Made by a program: the position numbers and the translations under genes. DNA of 64,000 nt from RGIG1918 sp964570895. GTDB taxonomy: Bacteria > Cyanobacteriota > Vampirovibrionia > Gastranaerophilales > Gastranaerophilaceae. Shown here piece after piece: positions 25,848 to 34,428 of this stretch. The stretch covers positions 186,001 to 250,000 of the forward strand of contig CAZMZD010000001.1 of NCBI GenBank assembly GCA_964570895.1. Reading direction: 5' to 3'. Within the stretch, counting starts at the first letter, position 1; every line of letters begins with the position of its first letter. The notes beneath the pieces are model-generated. The model was not told the origin of the DNA. It saw nothing but the letters and a program-made list of their open reading frames with translations, and searched no databases.

Positions 25848-26849
25848 TTAGTATGACTTGATTGCAAGTTCCACTTTATCCAAAACAAGTTTTGCACGTT
25901 CATGCGCACGACACGCGCCATCCGTTAAAATATCTTTTAAAATTGCAGGATTTTTTTCATAATCACGTCGTCTGTCGCGAATTGGCGCAAGAGCGTTGTT
26001 AACATATTCCGCAAGCATTCTTTTGCATTGCATACAGCCAATTTCAGCACCCCTGCATGCGTCATTAATTTCTTGCAATTTAGGATTATCACTTGCAAAA
26101 ATTTCCCAATATTTATAAATAACTTCGCAATTATTCGGGTCGCCTTTATCGTCTTTTCTAATTCTGTTTCTATCCGTAATGCCCGTCATAATTTTCTTTG
26201 CAGTTTCTTCAGGGGTATCAGAAAGTTTAATATCATTATTAAAACTTTTACCCATTTTATTTCCGTCAAGCCCTGCAAGAAGTTTAACTTCATTCAAAAG
26301 CCCTTTTGGTTCAGTAAAATCGGTTCCATACATATTATTAAAACGGCGAATAATATCGCGCGCAATTTCAATATGCGGAAGCTGATCCTTTCCAACAGGC
26401 ACATAATCAGCATTCAAACTCATAATATCAGCGCACATAAGCACAGGATAGCCGATAAGCCCGTAAGTCGCTTCGATTTGCCCTTCTTTAGATTTAATAA
26501 TTTTCACCATATCTTTTAAGGTAGGGTCGCGCTCAACCCAATTATGCGGGGTCATCATGCTCAAATACACATGCAGCCTTGCAACTTCAGGAAGCATAGA
26601 TTGTAAAAATATTACTGATTTATTAGGGTCAATCCCCGCTGCAAGCCAATCCATAAGAACCTCGTAAACATTTGTTTCAAGGTTCGATACATTGTTGTAA
26701 TTAGTCGTCAGAGCATGCCAATTTGCAATTGAAAAATAGCAGTCATATTCTTCTTGAAGCTTTTTCCAATTGGTTAAAACACCAAGATAGTGCCCAAGAT
26801 GGAGTTTTCCGGTTGGGCGCATACCGGACATAATCACTTTATTTGTCAT
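25848..26849 (-). CDS. trpS: Tryptophanyl-tRNA synthetase
   Basis: Class I synthetase charging tRNA-Trp. The 333 residues match the family, with the HIGH-type HLGH at 17-20 (TGKLHLGHYLG) and the KMSKS-type NKMGKS near 198-203. GGAGA precedes the ATG. It overlaps the upstream TPR gene by 11 bp and is likely co-transcribed with it. Confidence 0.96.
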   Translation of the reverse strand: MTNKVIMSGMRPTGKLHLGHYLGVLTNWKKLQEEYDCYFSIANWHALTTNYNNVSNLETNVYEVLMDWLAAGIDPNKSVIFLQSMLPEVARLHVYLSMMTPHNWVERDPTLKDMVKIIKSKEGQIEATYGLIGYPVLMCADIMSLNADYVPVGKDQLPHIEIARDIIRRFNNMYGTDFTEPKGLLNEVKLLAGLDGNKMGKSFNNDIKLSDTPEETAKKIMTGITDRNRIRKDDKGDPNNCEVIYKYWEIFASDNPKLQEINDACRGAEIGCMQCKRMLAEYVNNALAPIRDRRRDYEKNPAILKDILTDGACRAHERAKLVLDKVELAIKSY

Positions 26850-28611
26850 TTTTGTTCTCCAATTTTTTAAGCAATTTCAAGCCGTCTTCAAAATCAGGAT
26901 AAATTGAAAGCGAAGCTTTGATATATTTTTTTGCATTTTCAAAATCATCTGTTTTATAATATGAAGTCGCCAAATCAAGCAATATTAAATGATTTTGAGG
27001 ATACAATTCCGTAAGTTTTAAAAGTTGTAATATGGCTTTTTTGTATTTTTTTGTCGCCATATCAATTTTTGCCTGCAAATATTCATATTCAGGGTCAGAT
27101 TTTATCATAAGAAGCTCTTGAACTAAATTTGCAGCAGGCGAATATTTTTTCGCGCCATAATAATACTTAGCAAGCTCATAAAGCGCAATTTCACATTTAG
27201 GGTCAGCCGATAATGCCTTTTTAAAGAGCAAAACAGCGGGTTCAACTTGCCCGAGAGAAAGCAAATTTTGAGCATAGGAAGCATTAAATATTGAATCGAC
27301 TTCCGCACAATTTGCAATGTGGGCAAAATATTTATCCGCAAGCTCATATTTTCCAATCGTGAAATACAAAACGCCGGCACCAAAATTAATTTCGAAATTA
27401 TCCGGCTCAAGCTTAAGTGCTTGAGAAATTTCATCTTCCGCCCAATCAAGAAGATTTAACCTTAAATATAAAATCGCTAAATCCTTATGCGCTATCGCGT
27501 TATCCGGCGCAAGTTTTATTGCATTTTTGAATGCATTAAGTGCTGCGTCTTTTTCGTCAAGCCTTATGTAGCAAACACCGAGTTCCCAATAAATGTCAGT
27601 GTCAATTTTCCCTTTTCTCATAAGGATTTGAAGAGTTTTAATTGCCTCTTCAAAATTGCCGACACATCTTTGGAATGTTGCGAGTTTGCGAAGCAAAACG
27701 TCATCTTTTGGGTTCAGTTTAAAAAGCTTATCCGCAATAATTAATGCATTTTTATAGTCATGCAATAATTCAAGCACGAGCATTAAATTTCTTTGATATT
27801 TAATAACATCAGGTCTGATTGCAACAAGCGTTGAATACAATTGCGCTGCAAGTTGAATTTTTTTGCACAAATACGCACAATTAGCGTAAGACGCCAAAAT
27901 GTTTTCAATCGGAAGCTTTTTATATGCTTCTTCAAAATAATTAAAAGCTCGAATATGGTCACCCTCTGCATCATAAATTAAACCGATGTTAAAGTTCGCA
28001 ATCGGGTCATACGGGTCAAGTTCAAATGCTTGTTCAAAATATTCGAGGGCGCGTTTTGAATCTTTCAATTTTAAATAACACGAGCCTAAAGAGTTTATAA
28101 TTTGAGGCGATTTTGGCTCAAGCACATGAGCTTTATTTAAGCAATCAATTGCTAAATCAAGCTTATCCTGCGTCATGTAGCAAGAAGAAAGCATATAATG
28201 AAGCTCAAAATCGTTAGGTTCAACTTCAAGCGCTCTATCTAAAATTTCAATCGCAGAGTCAAAATCGTTATTTCTAAACGACAAAAGCGCAAGGTTTTTA
28301 TAAGAATCAATATGTTCTGGGCGAATTGCAAGAACCTTTTTGTAATACTTTTCAGCATTATCAAAATCTTCTAATTTGTCATGGATTGTAGCAATGTAAA
28401 AATATGAAGTCGCGTCATCAGATTTAATTGCAATTGCTTGCATAAAAGCTTTAAGCGCAAGCTCAAACTCTTCAAGGTTAACATAGCAAAGCCCGAGGTT
28501 CTTGAAAACTTCAAGGTTCCCTTGTTCCTTCAAGCTTAATTTTTCCAAAATCTCTTTGGCCTCTTCAAACTTTTTTTCTGAAATTAATTCAATTGATTTA
28601 TCTAAACTCAT
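26839..28611 (-). CDS. TPR-repeat protein (about 590 aa)
   Basis: Almost entirely tetratricopeptide repeats, roughly 16 of them, with typical 34-residue units such as NLGLCYVNLEEFELALKAFM, FYIATIHDKLEDFDNAEKYY and NSLGSCYLKLKDSKRALEYF. No signal peptide or membrane segment, so it is a cytosolic scaffold; partners unknown. I prefer ATG 28611 over TTG 28623 because GAGAA sits just before the ATG. It runs into trpS. The divergent neighbour is lptB. Confidence 0.82.
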   Translation of the reverse strand: MSLDKSIELISEKKFEEAKEILEKLSLKEQGNLEVFKNLGLCYVNLEEFELALKAFMQAIAIKSDDATSYFYIATIHDKLEDFDNAEKYYKKVLAIRPEHIDSYKNLALLSFRNNDFDSAIEILDRALEVEPNDFELHYMLSSCYMTQDKLDLAIDCLNKAHVLEPKSPQIINSLGSCYLKLKDSKRALEYFEQAFELDPYDPIANFNIGLIYDAEGDHIRAFNYFEEAYKKLPIENILASYANCAYLCKKIQLAAQLYSTLVAIRPDVIKYQRNLMLVLELLHDYKNALIIADKLFKLNPKDDVLLRKLATFQRCVGNFEEAIKTLQILMRKGKIDTDIYWELGVCYIRLDEKDAALNAFKNAIKLAPDNAIAHKDLAILYLRLNLLDWAEDEISQALKLEPDNFEINFGAGVLYFTIGKYELADKYFAHIANCAEVDSIFNASYAQNLLSLGQVEPAVLLFKKALSADPKCEIALYELAKYYYGAKKYSPAANLVQELLMIKSDPEYEYLQAKIDMATKKYKKAILQLLKLTELYPQNHLILLDLATSYYKTDDFENAKKYIKASLSIYPDFEDGLKLLKKLENKNDK

Positions 28612-28688
28612 AATACTTCTCAAATGTTCAGTTAAAATAATAGCATAAAATTAAATTTCATAATATAATTAAAACCGAGGAGTTTTAG

Positions 28689-29414
28689 ATGAAAATAACA
28701 GCAAAAAATTTAATAAAAGTTTACGGCTCAAGGTCGGTCGTAAATGATGTATCTTTTGATATTTCGCAAGGCGAAGTCGTTGGGCTGTTAGGGCCAAATG
28801 GCGCAGGGAAAACAACCACGTTTTATATGATTGTTGGGCTTGTTAAAGCAACAAAAGGCAATGTTTTCCTAGACGATATGGAAATAACCAATATGCCGAT
28901 GAACGAAAGAGCGGTGCATGGCATAGGCTATCTTCCGCAAGAAGCTTCAATTTTTAGAAAATTAAATGTTGAAGACAACTTAAAACTCGTCCTTGAAATG
29001 AACAGCAAGCTAAATAACAAAGAAAAAGAAGACTTGCTTGAAAGCCTGCTTGAAGAGTTTGGTGTTAAAAAATTAAGACATGCAACAGCAGTTTCATTAT
29101 CCGGTGGTGAACGCAGACGTGTCGAAATTGCGAGAGCACTTGCCGCAAGCCCAAGCTTTATTTTGCTTGACGAACCATTTACAGGTATTGACCCTATCGC
29201 AATCGGCGAAATTAAAGATAATATCTATAAGCTTGCAAAAGAAAAAAATATCGGCATATTAATTACGGACCACAACCCAAAAGCAACACTTAGTATTACA
29301 GATAGAGCTTACGTCATATTTGATGGGAAAATTAAAGTTTCAGGCAAAAGTGAAGAAGTAGCTAATGACCCGATTGCAAAACAATTTTATTTAGGAAAAG
29401 ATTTTGAACTCTAA
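28689..29414 (+). CDS. lptB: LPS export ABC transporter ATP-binding protein LptB
   Basis: ATPase that powers LPS extraction from the inner membrane with LptF/LptG. The 241 residues carry Walker A GPNGAGKTTT at 35-44, signature LSGGERRRVEIARAL near 136-150 and Walker B FILLDEPFTGID near 158-169. The pairing with an LptF/G gene supports LptB over other ABC ATPases. GAGGAG lies before the ATG and TATAAT further up. Confidence 0.94.
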   Translation: MKITAKNLIKVYGSRSVVNDVSFDISQGEVVGLLGPNGAGKTTTFYMIVGLVKATKGNVFLDDMEITNMPMNERAVHGIGYLPQEASIFRKLNVEDNLKLVLEMNSKLNNKEKEDLLESLLEEFGVKKLRHATAVSLSGGERRRVEIARALAASPSFILLDEPFTGIDPIAIGEIKDNIYKLAKEKNIGILITDHNPKATLSITDRAYVIFDGKIKVSGKSEEVANDPIAKQFYLGKDFEL

Positions 29415-30510
29415 ACATATAAAATTATTAGATAAATTTATTTTTTCACAAGTGGCAGCCGCTTCTTTTGTGGTTTTGTTCTTGTTTATTATCGTTTGGC
29501 TTGCGCCCGAAAAACTTGTTGACGCCGTAAAAGACGTGTTTAGCCACGAGGCAACAATAACACAAGCTTCGATGAAGCTTTTTTACGAACTGCCAAAGGT
29601 TTTGTCGCAATGTTTGCCGATTTCAATTCTTGTCGGGTCGCTTTTTGCGTTCGATAAACTCTCAAAAGACTCTGAACTTGCAATTCTTAGAAGTAGCGGG
29701 CTCTCGTATATGAGGATTTTAAGGCCGGTTATTTTCCTTGGGGTAATTTATTTTGCACTTTGTGCCTATACGGTTGACCAGCTTGTTCCGTGGGCAAGTG
29801 CCAAAACAGGCGAAAATTCCCACTTCGACACTCACTTTGTTTATTTAAGATTAAACGACGACGAAACCGCAAAACAGGGTGTTATCGTTTCAAACTATAC
29901 TCACGCAGGCATAAAAAATGTTATTGTCACAAACTTTAAAAAAGACGAATACAGCGATATTGTAAGCCTCGACAATATTTTAATTGCAGACCATGCTCTA
30001 AAAAAAGAAAATTATTGGCTTCTCCCTGCCGTCACAAAATACTCAATCGATAAACACGGCGTATATCAAAAAATAGCCGATGTAAAAAATGTCAAAATCC
30101 TTGAAGGAGAAGATGCAAACGACATTTACAACATTATGAACTACGGCACAAAAAGAGAAAGAGCCTTCACAAACCTTGGGCTTGTAAAATACATAAAATT
30201 ACTTAAGAAAAAAGATTTTTCAGACGAGTTTAATTTTAACCTTTCCAAGCTCTACCAAAGGTTTTTCCACCCCTTCACCTGCATTTTATTTGCAATCCTT
30301 GGTGCGCTTTTAGGTTATGCGCCGCCAAGAAGCGTGAGATTAGTCGGTTTCACAATTGCCGCGGGGCTTCTTTTTGGATATTATATAACACTACCGGCAT
30401 TTGGCGTTCTTGCAGAAAAAAGCATTCTGCCGCCTTTTATATGTGCCTCGTTCCCTATTTTTGTATTTATCGCAGCAATATTTATTGTAAAAAAACAAAA
30501 GGATTTGTAA
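29404..30510 (+). CDS. lptF: LPS export permease, LptF/LptG family
   Basis: Membrane half of the LptB2FG transporter. The 368 residues have about six membrane segments in two groups, with a periplasmic beta-jellyroll domain (about 135-270) between them. The start is TTG at 29404, overlapping lptB by 11 bp. Only one LptF/G-type gene is present here; a second permease or a homodimer would be needed for a complete transporter. F and G cannot be told apart with confidence. Confidence 0.85.
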   Translation: MNSKHIKLLDKFIFSQVAAASFVVLFLFIIVWLAPEKLVDAVKDVFSHEATITQASMKLFYELPKVLSQCLPISILVGSLFAFDKLSKDSELAILRSSGLSYMRILRPVIFLGVIYFALCAYTVDQLVPWASAKTGENSHFDTHFVYLRLNDDETAKQGVIVSNYTHAGIKNVIVTNFKKDEYSDIVSLDNILIADHALKKENYWLLPAVTKYSIDKHGVYQKIADVKNVKILEGEDANDIYNIMNYGTKRERAFTNLGLVKYIKLLKKKDFSDEFNFNLSKLYQRFFHPFTCILFAILGALLGYAPPRSVRLVGFTIAAGLLFGYYITLPAFGVLAEKSILPPFICASFPIFVFIAAIFIVKKQKDL

Positions 30511-30511
30511 T

Positions 30512-31312
30512 ATGAAGAAAATTTTATTCACATTTTTTGCAATATTTTCGCTTATAACTCCAGCTTTTGCGCTTGATGGGATAGATTACATTCACAAAGA
30601 AGAAGGTGTGCACATCTATAAAATAGACACAAAAAAACTTGGCTCAAAAATTAAACCTTACGTATCAAATGAGCTAATAACGGCAAAAGATTTATATAAC
30701 ACGGGAAATTACGAGCTTGTTGCAAATGGCGGTTTTTTTGACCGCGAAACAGGCGGCGAAATTTCTTTTGTTATAATTGACGGAAAAATTGTTAACAGCC
30801 CGTTTAACAACAACAAAACAATGGCAGCCGTTAAAAATTCAGGCAGATTTAAACAAGTCGTAAACAGGTCTGAACTTAGAATATTTGAAGTTGAAAAAGG
30901 TAAATTTACGTTTAAAATCGCGCCGCATTTTATGCCGGACGCCGATAAAATTTTCTTAAAACATTCTCTTCAAGCAGGCCCTATGGTATACCCAAAATAC
31001 ACAAGTGTTGAAGAAGGGTTTGTTAAAAAGGATGACGAAGGCCAAATTACATTTGATTCTTGCGATATGACCAAAAGGCGCCCAAGAACGCTTGTTGCAA
31101 CTAAAGGAAAATATTTGTACATAATCGCATTTACGATGAGCAAAAAAATGAGCGGCGAAGAATTGCACCAATTTGCAAAACAACACAAATTCAAGCAGGC
31201 TCTCGCGCTTGATGGCGGCGGCTCAACAAGCATTATAACAGACGACGTTCAAATAATTTCAGAAGGCAAAGAAGGAAGAAAAGTTAAGTCTTTCTTGGTG
31301 ATTGAGAGGTAG
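30512..31312 (+). CDS. Phosphodiester glycosidase (NAGPA/DUF2233) family protein
   Basis: Exported protein of 266 residues with a signal peptide (about 1-20, ending PAFA). The family fold is indicated by ELVANGGFFDRETGG, SLQAGPMVYPK, RRPRTLVATKGKYLYII and LALDGGGSTSI. Family members cleave sugar phosphodiesters or act on cell-wall polymers. It begins 2 bp after the LptF gene, so it may work on envelope glycolipids or polymers; this is inference. Confidence 0.82.
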   Translation: MKKILFTFFAIFSLITPAFALDGIDYIHKEEGVHIYKIDTKKLGSKIKPYVSNELITAKDLYNTGNYELVANGGFFDRETGGEISFVIIDGKIVNSPFNNNKTMAAVKNSGRFKQVVNRSELRIFEVEKGKFTFKIAPHFMPDADKIFLKHSLQAGPMVYPKYTSVEEGFVKKDDEGQITFDSCDMTKRRPRTLVATKGKYLYIIAFTMSKKMSGEELHQFAKQHKFKQALALDGGGSTSIITDDVQIISEGKEGRKVKSFLVIER

Positions 31313-31314
31313 AT

Positions 31315-31728
31315 GTGGTAATTTTTAAAAAATCTTCATTTTTTCTTATGCTACTTTGCATAATTCTTGGCGTGCTCTATATTACGCCTAAAATTGAAAA
31401 ATATACAAACGAGAAAAAAGCAAAAATAATCACTGAAAATTGCACTGCGTATTCAAACGCAATACTTGCAAAATATAATGCAAACAAGAAAATTAACATA
31501 AAATCAACAGCCGAAAATTTGGTTCAAGAATTTAACCAAAAATACACAAATCCGATAAACAAAAAAGATCAGGCATTTACAACAGATGGCAAAATAAGGG
31601 GCGCATGCCGTGTTACGTATGACAAAATAGTTGCCGCGCTTGATGTCACAGGTTTTGATTACGACGAAACAATAGTTGTGAGAATTGTTGTAAAACCGCC
31701 GTCATATGTAAGATACGATAGGGATTAA
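31315..31728 (+). CDS. Hypothetical membrane-anchored protein (137 aa)
   Basis: Unrecognised. One N-terminal membrane segment (about 7-24) and a periplasmic part of about 110 residues rich in Lys, Asn and beta-branched residues. The start is GTG at 31315 with GAGAGG just before it; the overlapping ATG at 31313 leads straight to a stop. It sits between genes spaced 2 bp and 1 bp apart, so it belongs to the lptB-lptF operon. Confidence 0.68.
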   Translation: MVIFKKSSFFLMLLCIILGVLYITPKIEKYTNEKKAKIITENCTAYSNAILAKYNANKKINIKSTAENLVQEFNQKYTNPINKKDQAFTTDGKIRGACRVTYDKIVAALDVTGFDYDETIVVRIVVKPPSYVRYDRD

Positions 31729-31729
31729 A

Positions 31730-32323
31730 ATGCATATTTTTACACAAATGACAGAATATTTCACGCAAAGCGGGGTTTGGGGGCTTGCCCTAAATTCTTT
31801 CATAGAGAGTTTTTTTCTTGTTCCGCCACCTGATTTTTTGCTAATCGCAATGGATTTGGCAAAGCCAGAACGTGCCCTCTATTACGCGCTTATCTGCACA
31901 ATTGCAAGCGCGCTTGGCGGCGGAATTGGCTGGGTTATAGGGAAATTTGGCGGAAGGCCTGCATTTAATTGGCTTATTGGAATGTTTGCAAAAGACAAAG
32001 AAAAAGCAAATCAAAACTTTCTTCAAGTTGAAAAATTATATAATGAATATGGTGCAATGGCGGTGTTTCTCGCTGCTTTCACCCCAATACCTTACAAAGT
32101 TTTCACAATTGCAAGCGGAATTTTAAACATGAATTTCTTTGCATTTATGGCAGCGTCATTCATTGGGCGCGGAATGCGGTTTTTCATTGTAAGCATCGTG
32201 CTTATGCTTCTTGGCGAGCAAATCAAAGAAAATCTCGAGCTTGTCATTCTTGCTTGCACGGTTGTAATTGTTATATTTTTCGTTATTTTGTATAAAAAAA
32301 GACACAAAATTATAAAAAAATGA
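31730..32323 (+). CDS. VTT-domain (YqaA/DedA-like) membrane protein
   Basis: Integral membrane protein of 197 residues. The VTT/SNARE-associated fold is suggested by FIESFFLVPPPDFLLIAM, ASALGGGIGWVIGKFGG with the following basic helix, and FTPIPYKVFTIASGIL, as in YqaA proteins. DedA-type proteins have been linked to lipid-carrier flipping and membrane homeostasis, which would suit this LPS-export operon. The gene starts 1 bp after the preceding one. Its TGA stop is also the TGN of the xerD promoter. Confidence 0.8.
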   Translation: MHIFTQMTEYFTQSGVWGLALNSFIESFFLVPPPDFLLIAMDLAKPERALYYALICTIASALGGGIGWVIGKFGGRPAFNWLIGMFAKDKEKANQNFLQVEKLYNEYGAMAVFLAAFTPIPYKVFTIASGILNMNFFAFMAASFIGRGMRFFIVSIVLMLLGEQIKENLELVILACTVVIVIFFVILYKKRHKIIKK

Positions 32324-32329
32324 TAAAAT
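32321..32329 (+). promoter_or_regulatory. Extended -10 promoter of xerD, probably leaderless
   Basis: TG-A-TAAAAT, 6 bp, then the ATG at 32336. The TGA doubles as the stop codon of the preceding gene; no Shine-Dalgarno is seen. Confidence 0.5.
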
Positions 32330-32335
32330 AAGCTC

Positions 32336-33208
32336 ATGTTTAGCGAATTTTTGTCAGATTACATAGAGTTTGTCGAACTTGAAAAAGGGCTTAGCCAAAA
32401 CACGATAAACGCGTACAGAAATGATATAATTTCATTTTACGATTTCCTGTGTGCAAACAATAAAAATGACATCAAAACCGTGACAAGGCAAGACGTGAGT
32501 GCATATATTAAGCATTTATCCGTTTTAGATAAAAAATCGTCTTCAATAGTTAGAAAAATAGCTTCGCTCAAAGGTTTTTGGAAATATTTAAACGCGTGCG
32601 AAAAAGTTAAAAACAACCCAATTTTAGACATCACCCCTCCAAAAATTCCAAAAAAATTGCCAAAAGTTCTAACTTTAGATGAAATTGAAGCGCTTTTAAG
32701 GGAAAATTTAGACACATTTCACCTCGCATTATTTGAGCTTTTATATGCAACAGGCGTGCGCGTTTCAGAGCTTGCAGGGCTTGAAGTGCAAAATTTAAAC
32801 CTTACAACAGGAATTTTGAAAACAAAAGGAAAGGGCTCTAAAGAAAGGCTTATCCCGATTGGGAAAAAAGCAAAAAGCGCGCTTAAAAAATGGCTTATTG
32901 AAAGGAACAGAATTTTGCTCAATAACGCTCACGCGAAGCACAAAGACAGGCTTTTTATAAACCAGCAAGGGGCCGGCGTTTCAAGGCAATATATTTACAC
33001 TTTTATAAACGAACTAGGGAAAACCCTCCATAAGCAAATTTCGCCGCACACAATACGGCACACTTTTGCAACTCACTTGCTCGAGCGCGGGGCTGATTTA
33101 AGGGTCGTGCAAGAACTTTTGGGGCACTCCAGCATTGTGACCACTCAACTCTACACACATGTGTCAAAAGTGCGCTTAAAAGAGGTTTATCACTCTATAA
33201 ACGGGTAA
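32336..33208 (+). CDS. xerD: Tyrosine recombinase XerC/XerD
   Basis: Site-specific recombinase that resolves chromosome dimers at dif. The 290 residues have the usual N-terminal SAM-like core-binding domain (about 5-90) and catalytic domain with Arg142, a Lys in the KGKGSKERLIPI hairpin, His238, Arg241, His264 and nucleophile Tyr273. Length and a housekeeping setting without phage genes favour a Xer protein over an integrase. No second xer gene is in the window; XerC versus XerD is not certain. Confidence 0.88.
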   Translation: MFSEFLSDYIEFVELEKGLSQNTINAYRNDIISFYDFLCANNKNDIKTVTRQDVSAYIKHLSVLDKKSSSIVRKIASLKGFWKYLNACEKVKNNPILDITPPKIPKKLPKVLTLDEIEALLRENLDTFHLALFELLYATGVRVSELAGLEVQNLNLTTGILKTKGKGSKERLIPIGKKAKSALKKWLIERNRILLNNAHAKHKDRLFINQQGAGVSRQYIYTFINELGKTLHKQISPHTIRHTFATHLLERGADLRVVQELLGHSSIVTTQLYTHVSKVRLKEVYHSING

Positions 33209-33265
33209 ATCAACCACGCGCTATTGTAATTTGCGCCCAATTAAAATTTCAAAAAGCGCCAAAAA

Positions 33266-33637
33266 TCAATCGCGCCTTATATTTATAAACTTAAAAAGCT
33301 TTGAAAATTTGTATTTATCGTTAACATCTTTATAAATTGGCGCTTCAGAATAATATTTTTTATATTCACCAATAATGTTTAGCGCAACATCTTCACCGCG
33401 CTCTAAAACCTCTGCAAGATATTGCAAATATTCGTCTTGCTCTTCGCGATACAGGGCGTCGCGCCTTCTTAAATCTTCATCCGCTTCATAGTGAACAAGT
33501 GCATGAAAAGCTGTATCTAAACTTTCGTCCACCGCGTAGTTATTTGGAAAGTTTTTAAGCGCCACAGACACAGAAATTTTTTCCACAAGAACTTGCCTGA
33601 TTAATCTAGCCACAAAAACTCTTAATTTATTCACCAT
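33266..33637 (-). CDS. Hypothetical protein (123 aa) after a BlaI-type repressor
   Basis: Unrecognised soluble protein, helical and highly charged; the middle (about 45-85, EADEDLRRRDALYREEQDEY) is very acidic-basic. AAAGG precedes the ATG. It starts 12 bp after the BlaI-type repressor and is likely in its operon, so it may be a target of that repressor. Confidence 0.62.
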   Translation of the reverse strand: MVNKLRVFVARLIRQVLVEKISVSVALKNFPNNYAVDESLDTAFHALVHYEADEDLRRRDALYREEQDEYLQYLAEVLERGEDVALNIIGEYKKYYSEAPIYKDVNDKYKFSKLFKFINIRRD

Positions 33638-33649
33638 AAAAATTGCCTT

Positions 33650-34003
33650 TTATGCAAGAGCGGAGCGGTTTTCGCAAATATCTTGAGCATGGTGAATAAG
33701 TTTTGTCATATCGCCATTACAATATTGATAAGCAATTTTTTCAAGCGATTCTCTGATAATTTCAGAACTTGAAGCAGCGGTTCTGTAATAAAACTTTTTG
33801 CCTTGCTTAATTCTCAATAATAATTCTTTTTCAAAAAGCCTATCCATAACAGTTTTAATTGTTGTGTAAGCGCGCGCGCTGTCAGGATTTTCAGCTAAAG
33901 TATCAAAAACATCTTTAACAGAATTTTTGTAGCTACCTCTTTTTTCCAAATCCCATAACACATTCAAAATAGAACTTTCTAAAGAGCCGTTTTTATATTT
34001 CAT
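33650..34003 (-). CDS. BlaI/MecI/CopY family transcriptional repressor
   Basis: Winged-helix repressor of 117 residues: ESSILNVLWDLEKRGSY near 9-25, then AYTTIKTVMDRLFEKELLLR near 45-64 for the recognition helix and wing, KQGKKFYYRTAAS, and a C-terminal dimerisation helix. BlaI/MecI normally pairs with the sensor protease BlaR1/MecR1; none is adjacent and no beta-lactamase is in the window, so the signal and targets are unknown. AGGGGAT lies before the ATG. Confidence 0.85.
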   Translation of the reverse strand: MKYKNGSLESSILNVLWDLEKRGSYKNSVKDVFDTLAENPDSARAYTTIKTVMDRLFEKELLLRIKQGKKFYYRTAASSSEIIRESLEKIAYQYCNGDMTKLIHHAQDICENRSALA

Positions 34004-34070
34004 AATAGATTAATATCCCCTAAAGACTTAATTAACTGTATAAAGAGTCTACGACAAACATAATATTTTT

Positions 34071-34376
34071 TCAATATCTGGTTTTAAAATGTTCAGCGTC
34101 AAAACGAATGTTTCCAACATTTGCTTCAGGCATTCGCATATCGCCAAAATCCACCCCTGCCTTATTTACAACGGAATTGTCTTTAATGATAATAACCCCA
34201 TTGCCGGCTTTTGTAACTGATGTTCCTTGTTTTTTTGTAGTTTGGAAAAAATTTGCACGAGCGGTGCTCGGTTGCCATTTTATAAGATTTTCATCGCGCG
34301 CCTGGCAGCCGCACAAAGCAGGCGAAACAACAAAGCAAATAATCGATAAAATTAAAAACTTCGTGATACCATTCAT
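34071..34376 (-). CDS. Putative small lipoprotein, hypothetical (101 aa)
   Basis: Unrecognised exported protein: hydrophobic segment 6-22 followed by ALCGC, a plausible lipobox with Cys24 as lipid site. The remaining 75 residues are polar, with NGVIIIKDNSVVNKAG in the middle. The ATG has no Shine-Dalgarno; TGG-TATAAT ends 6 bp upstream. Confidence 0.62.
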   Translation of the reverse strand: MNGITKFLILSIICFVVSPALCGCQARDENLIKWQPSTARANFFQTTKKQGTSVTKAGNGVIIIKDNSVVNKAGVDFGDMRMPEANVGNIRFDAEHFKTRY

Positions 34377-34382
34377 ATTATA

Positions 34383-34391
34383 ATTATACCA
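34383..34391 (-). promoter_or_regulatory. Extended -10 promoter of the small lipoprotein gene
   Basis: Minus strand: TG-G-TATAAT, six bases, ATG at 34376. A second TATAAT fills the six bases. Confidence 0.5.
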
Positions 34392-34428
34392 TGTATTGTA
34401 TTTTTTTATAGTGCTACAATTGTAAAAT

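Noticed and set aside
26028..26519. A 163-codon plus-strand open frame inside trpS
   Set aside because: Opposite strand of trpS, which has both synthetase motifs; no start signal.
32336..33208. Prophage or integron integrase
   Set aside because: Length, motif layout and housekeeping neighbours fit a chromosomal Xer recombinase; no phage, attachment site or cassette array is seen.
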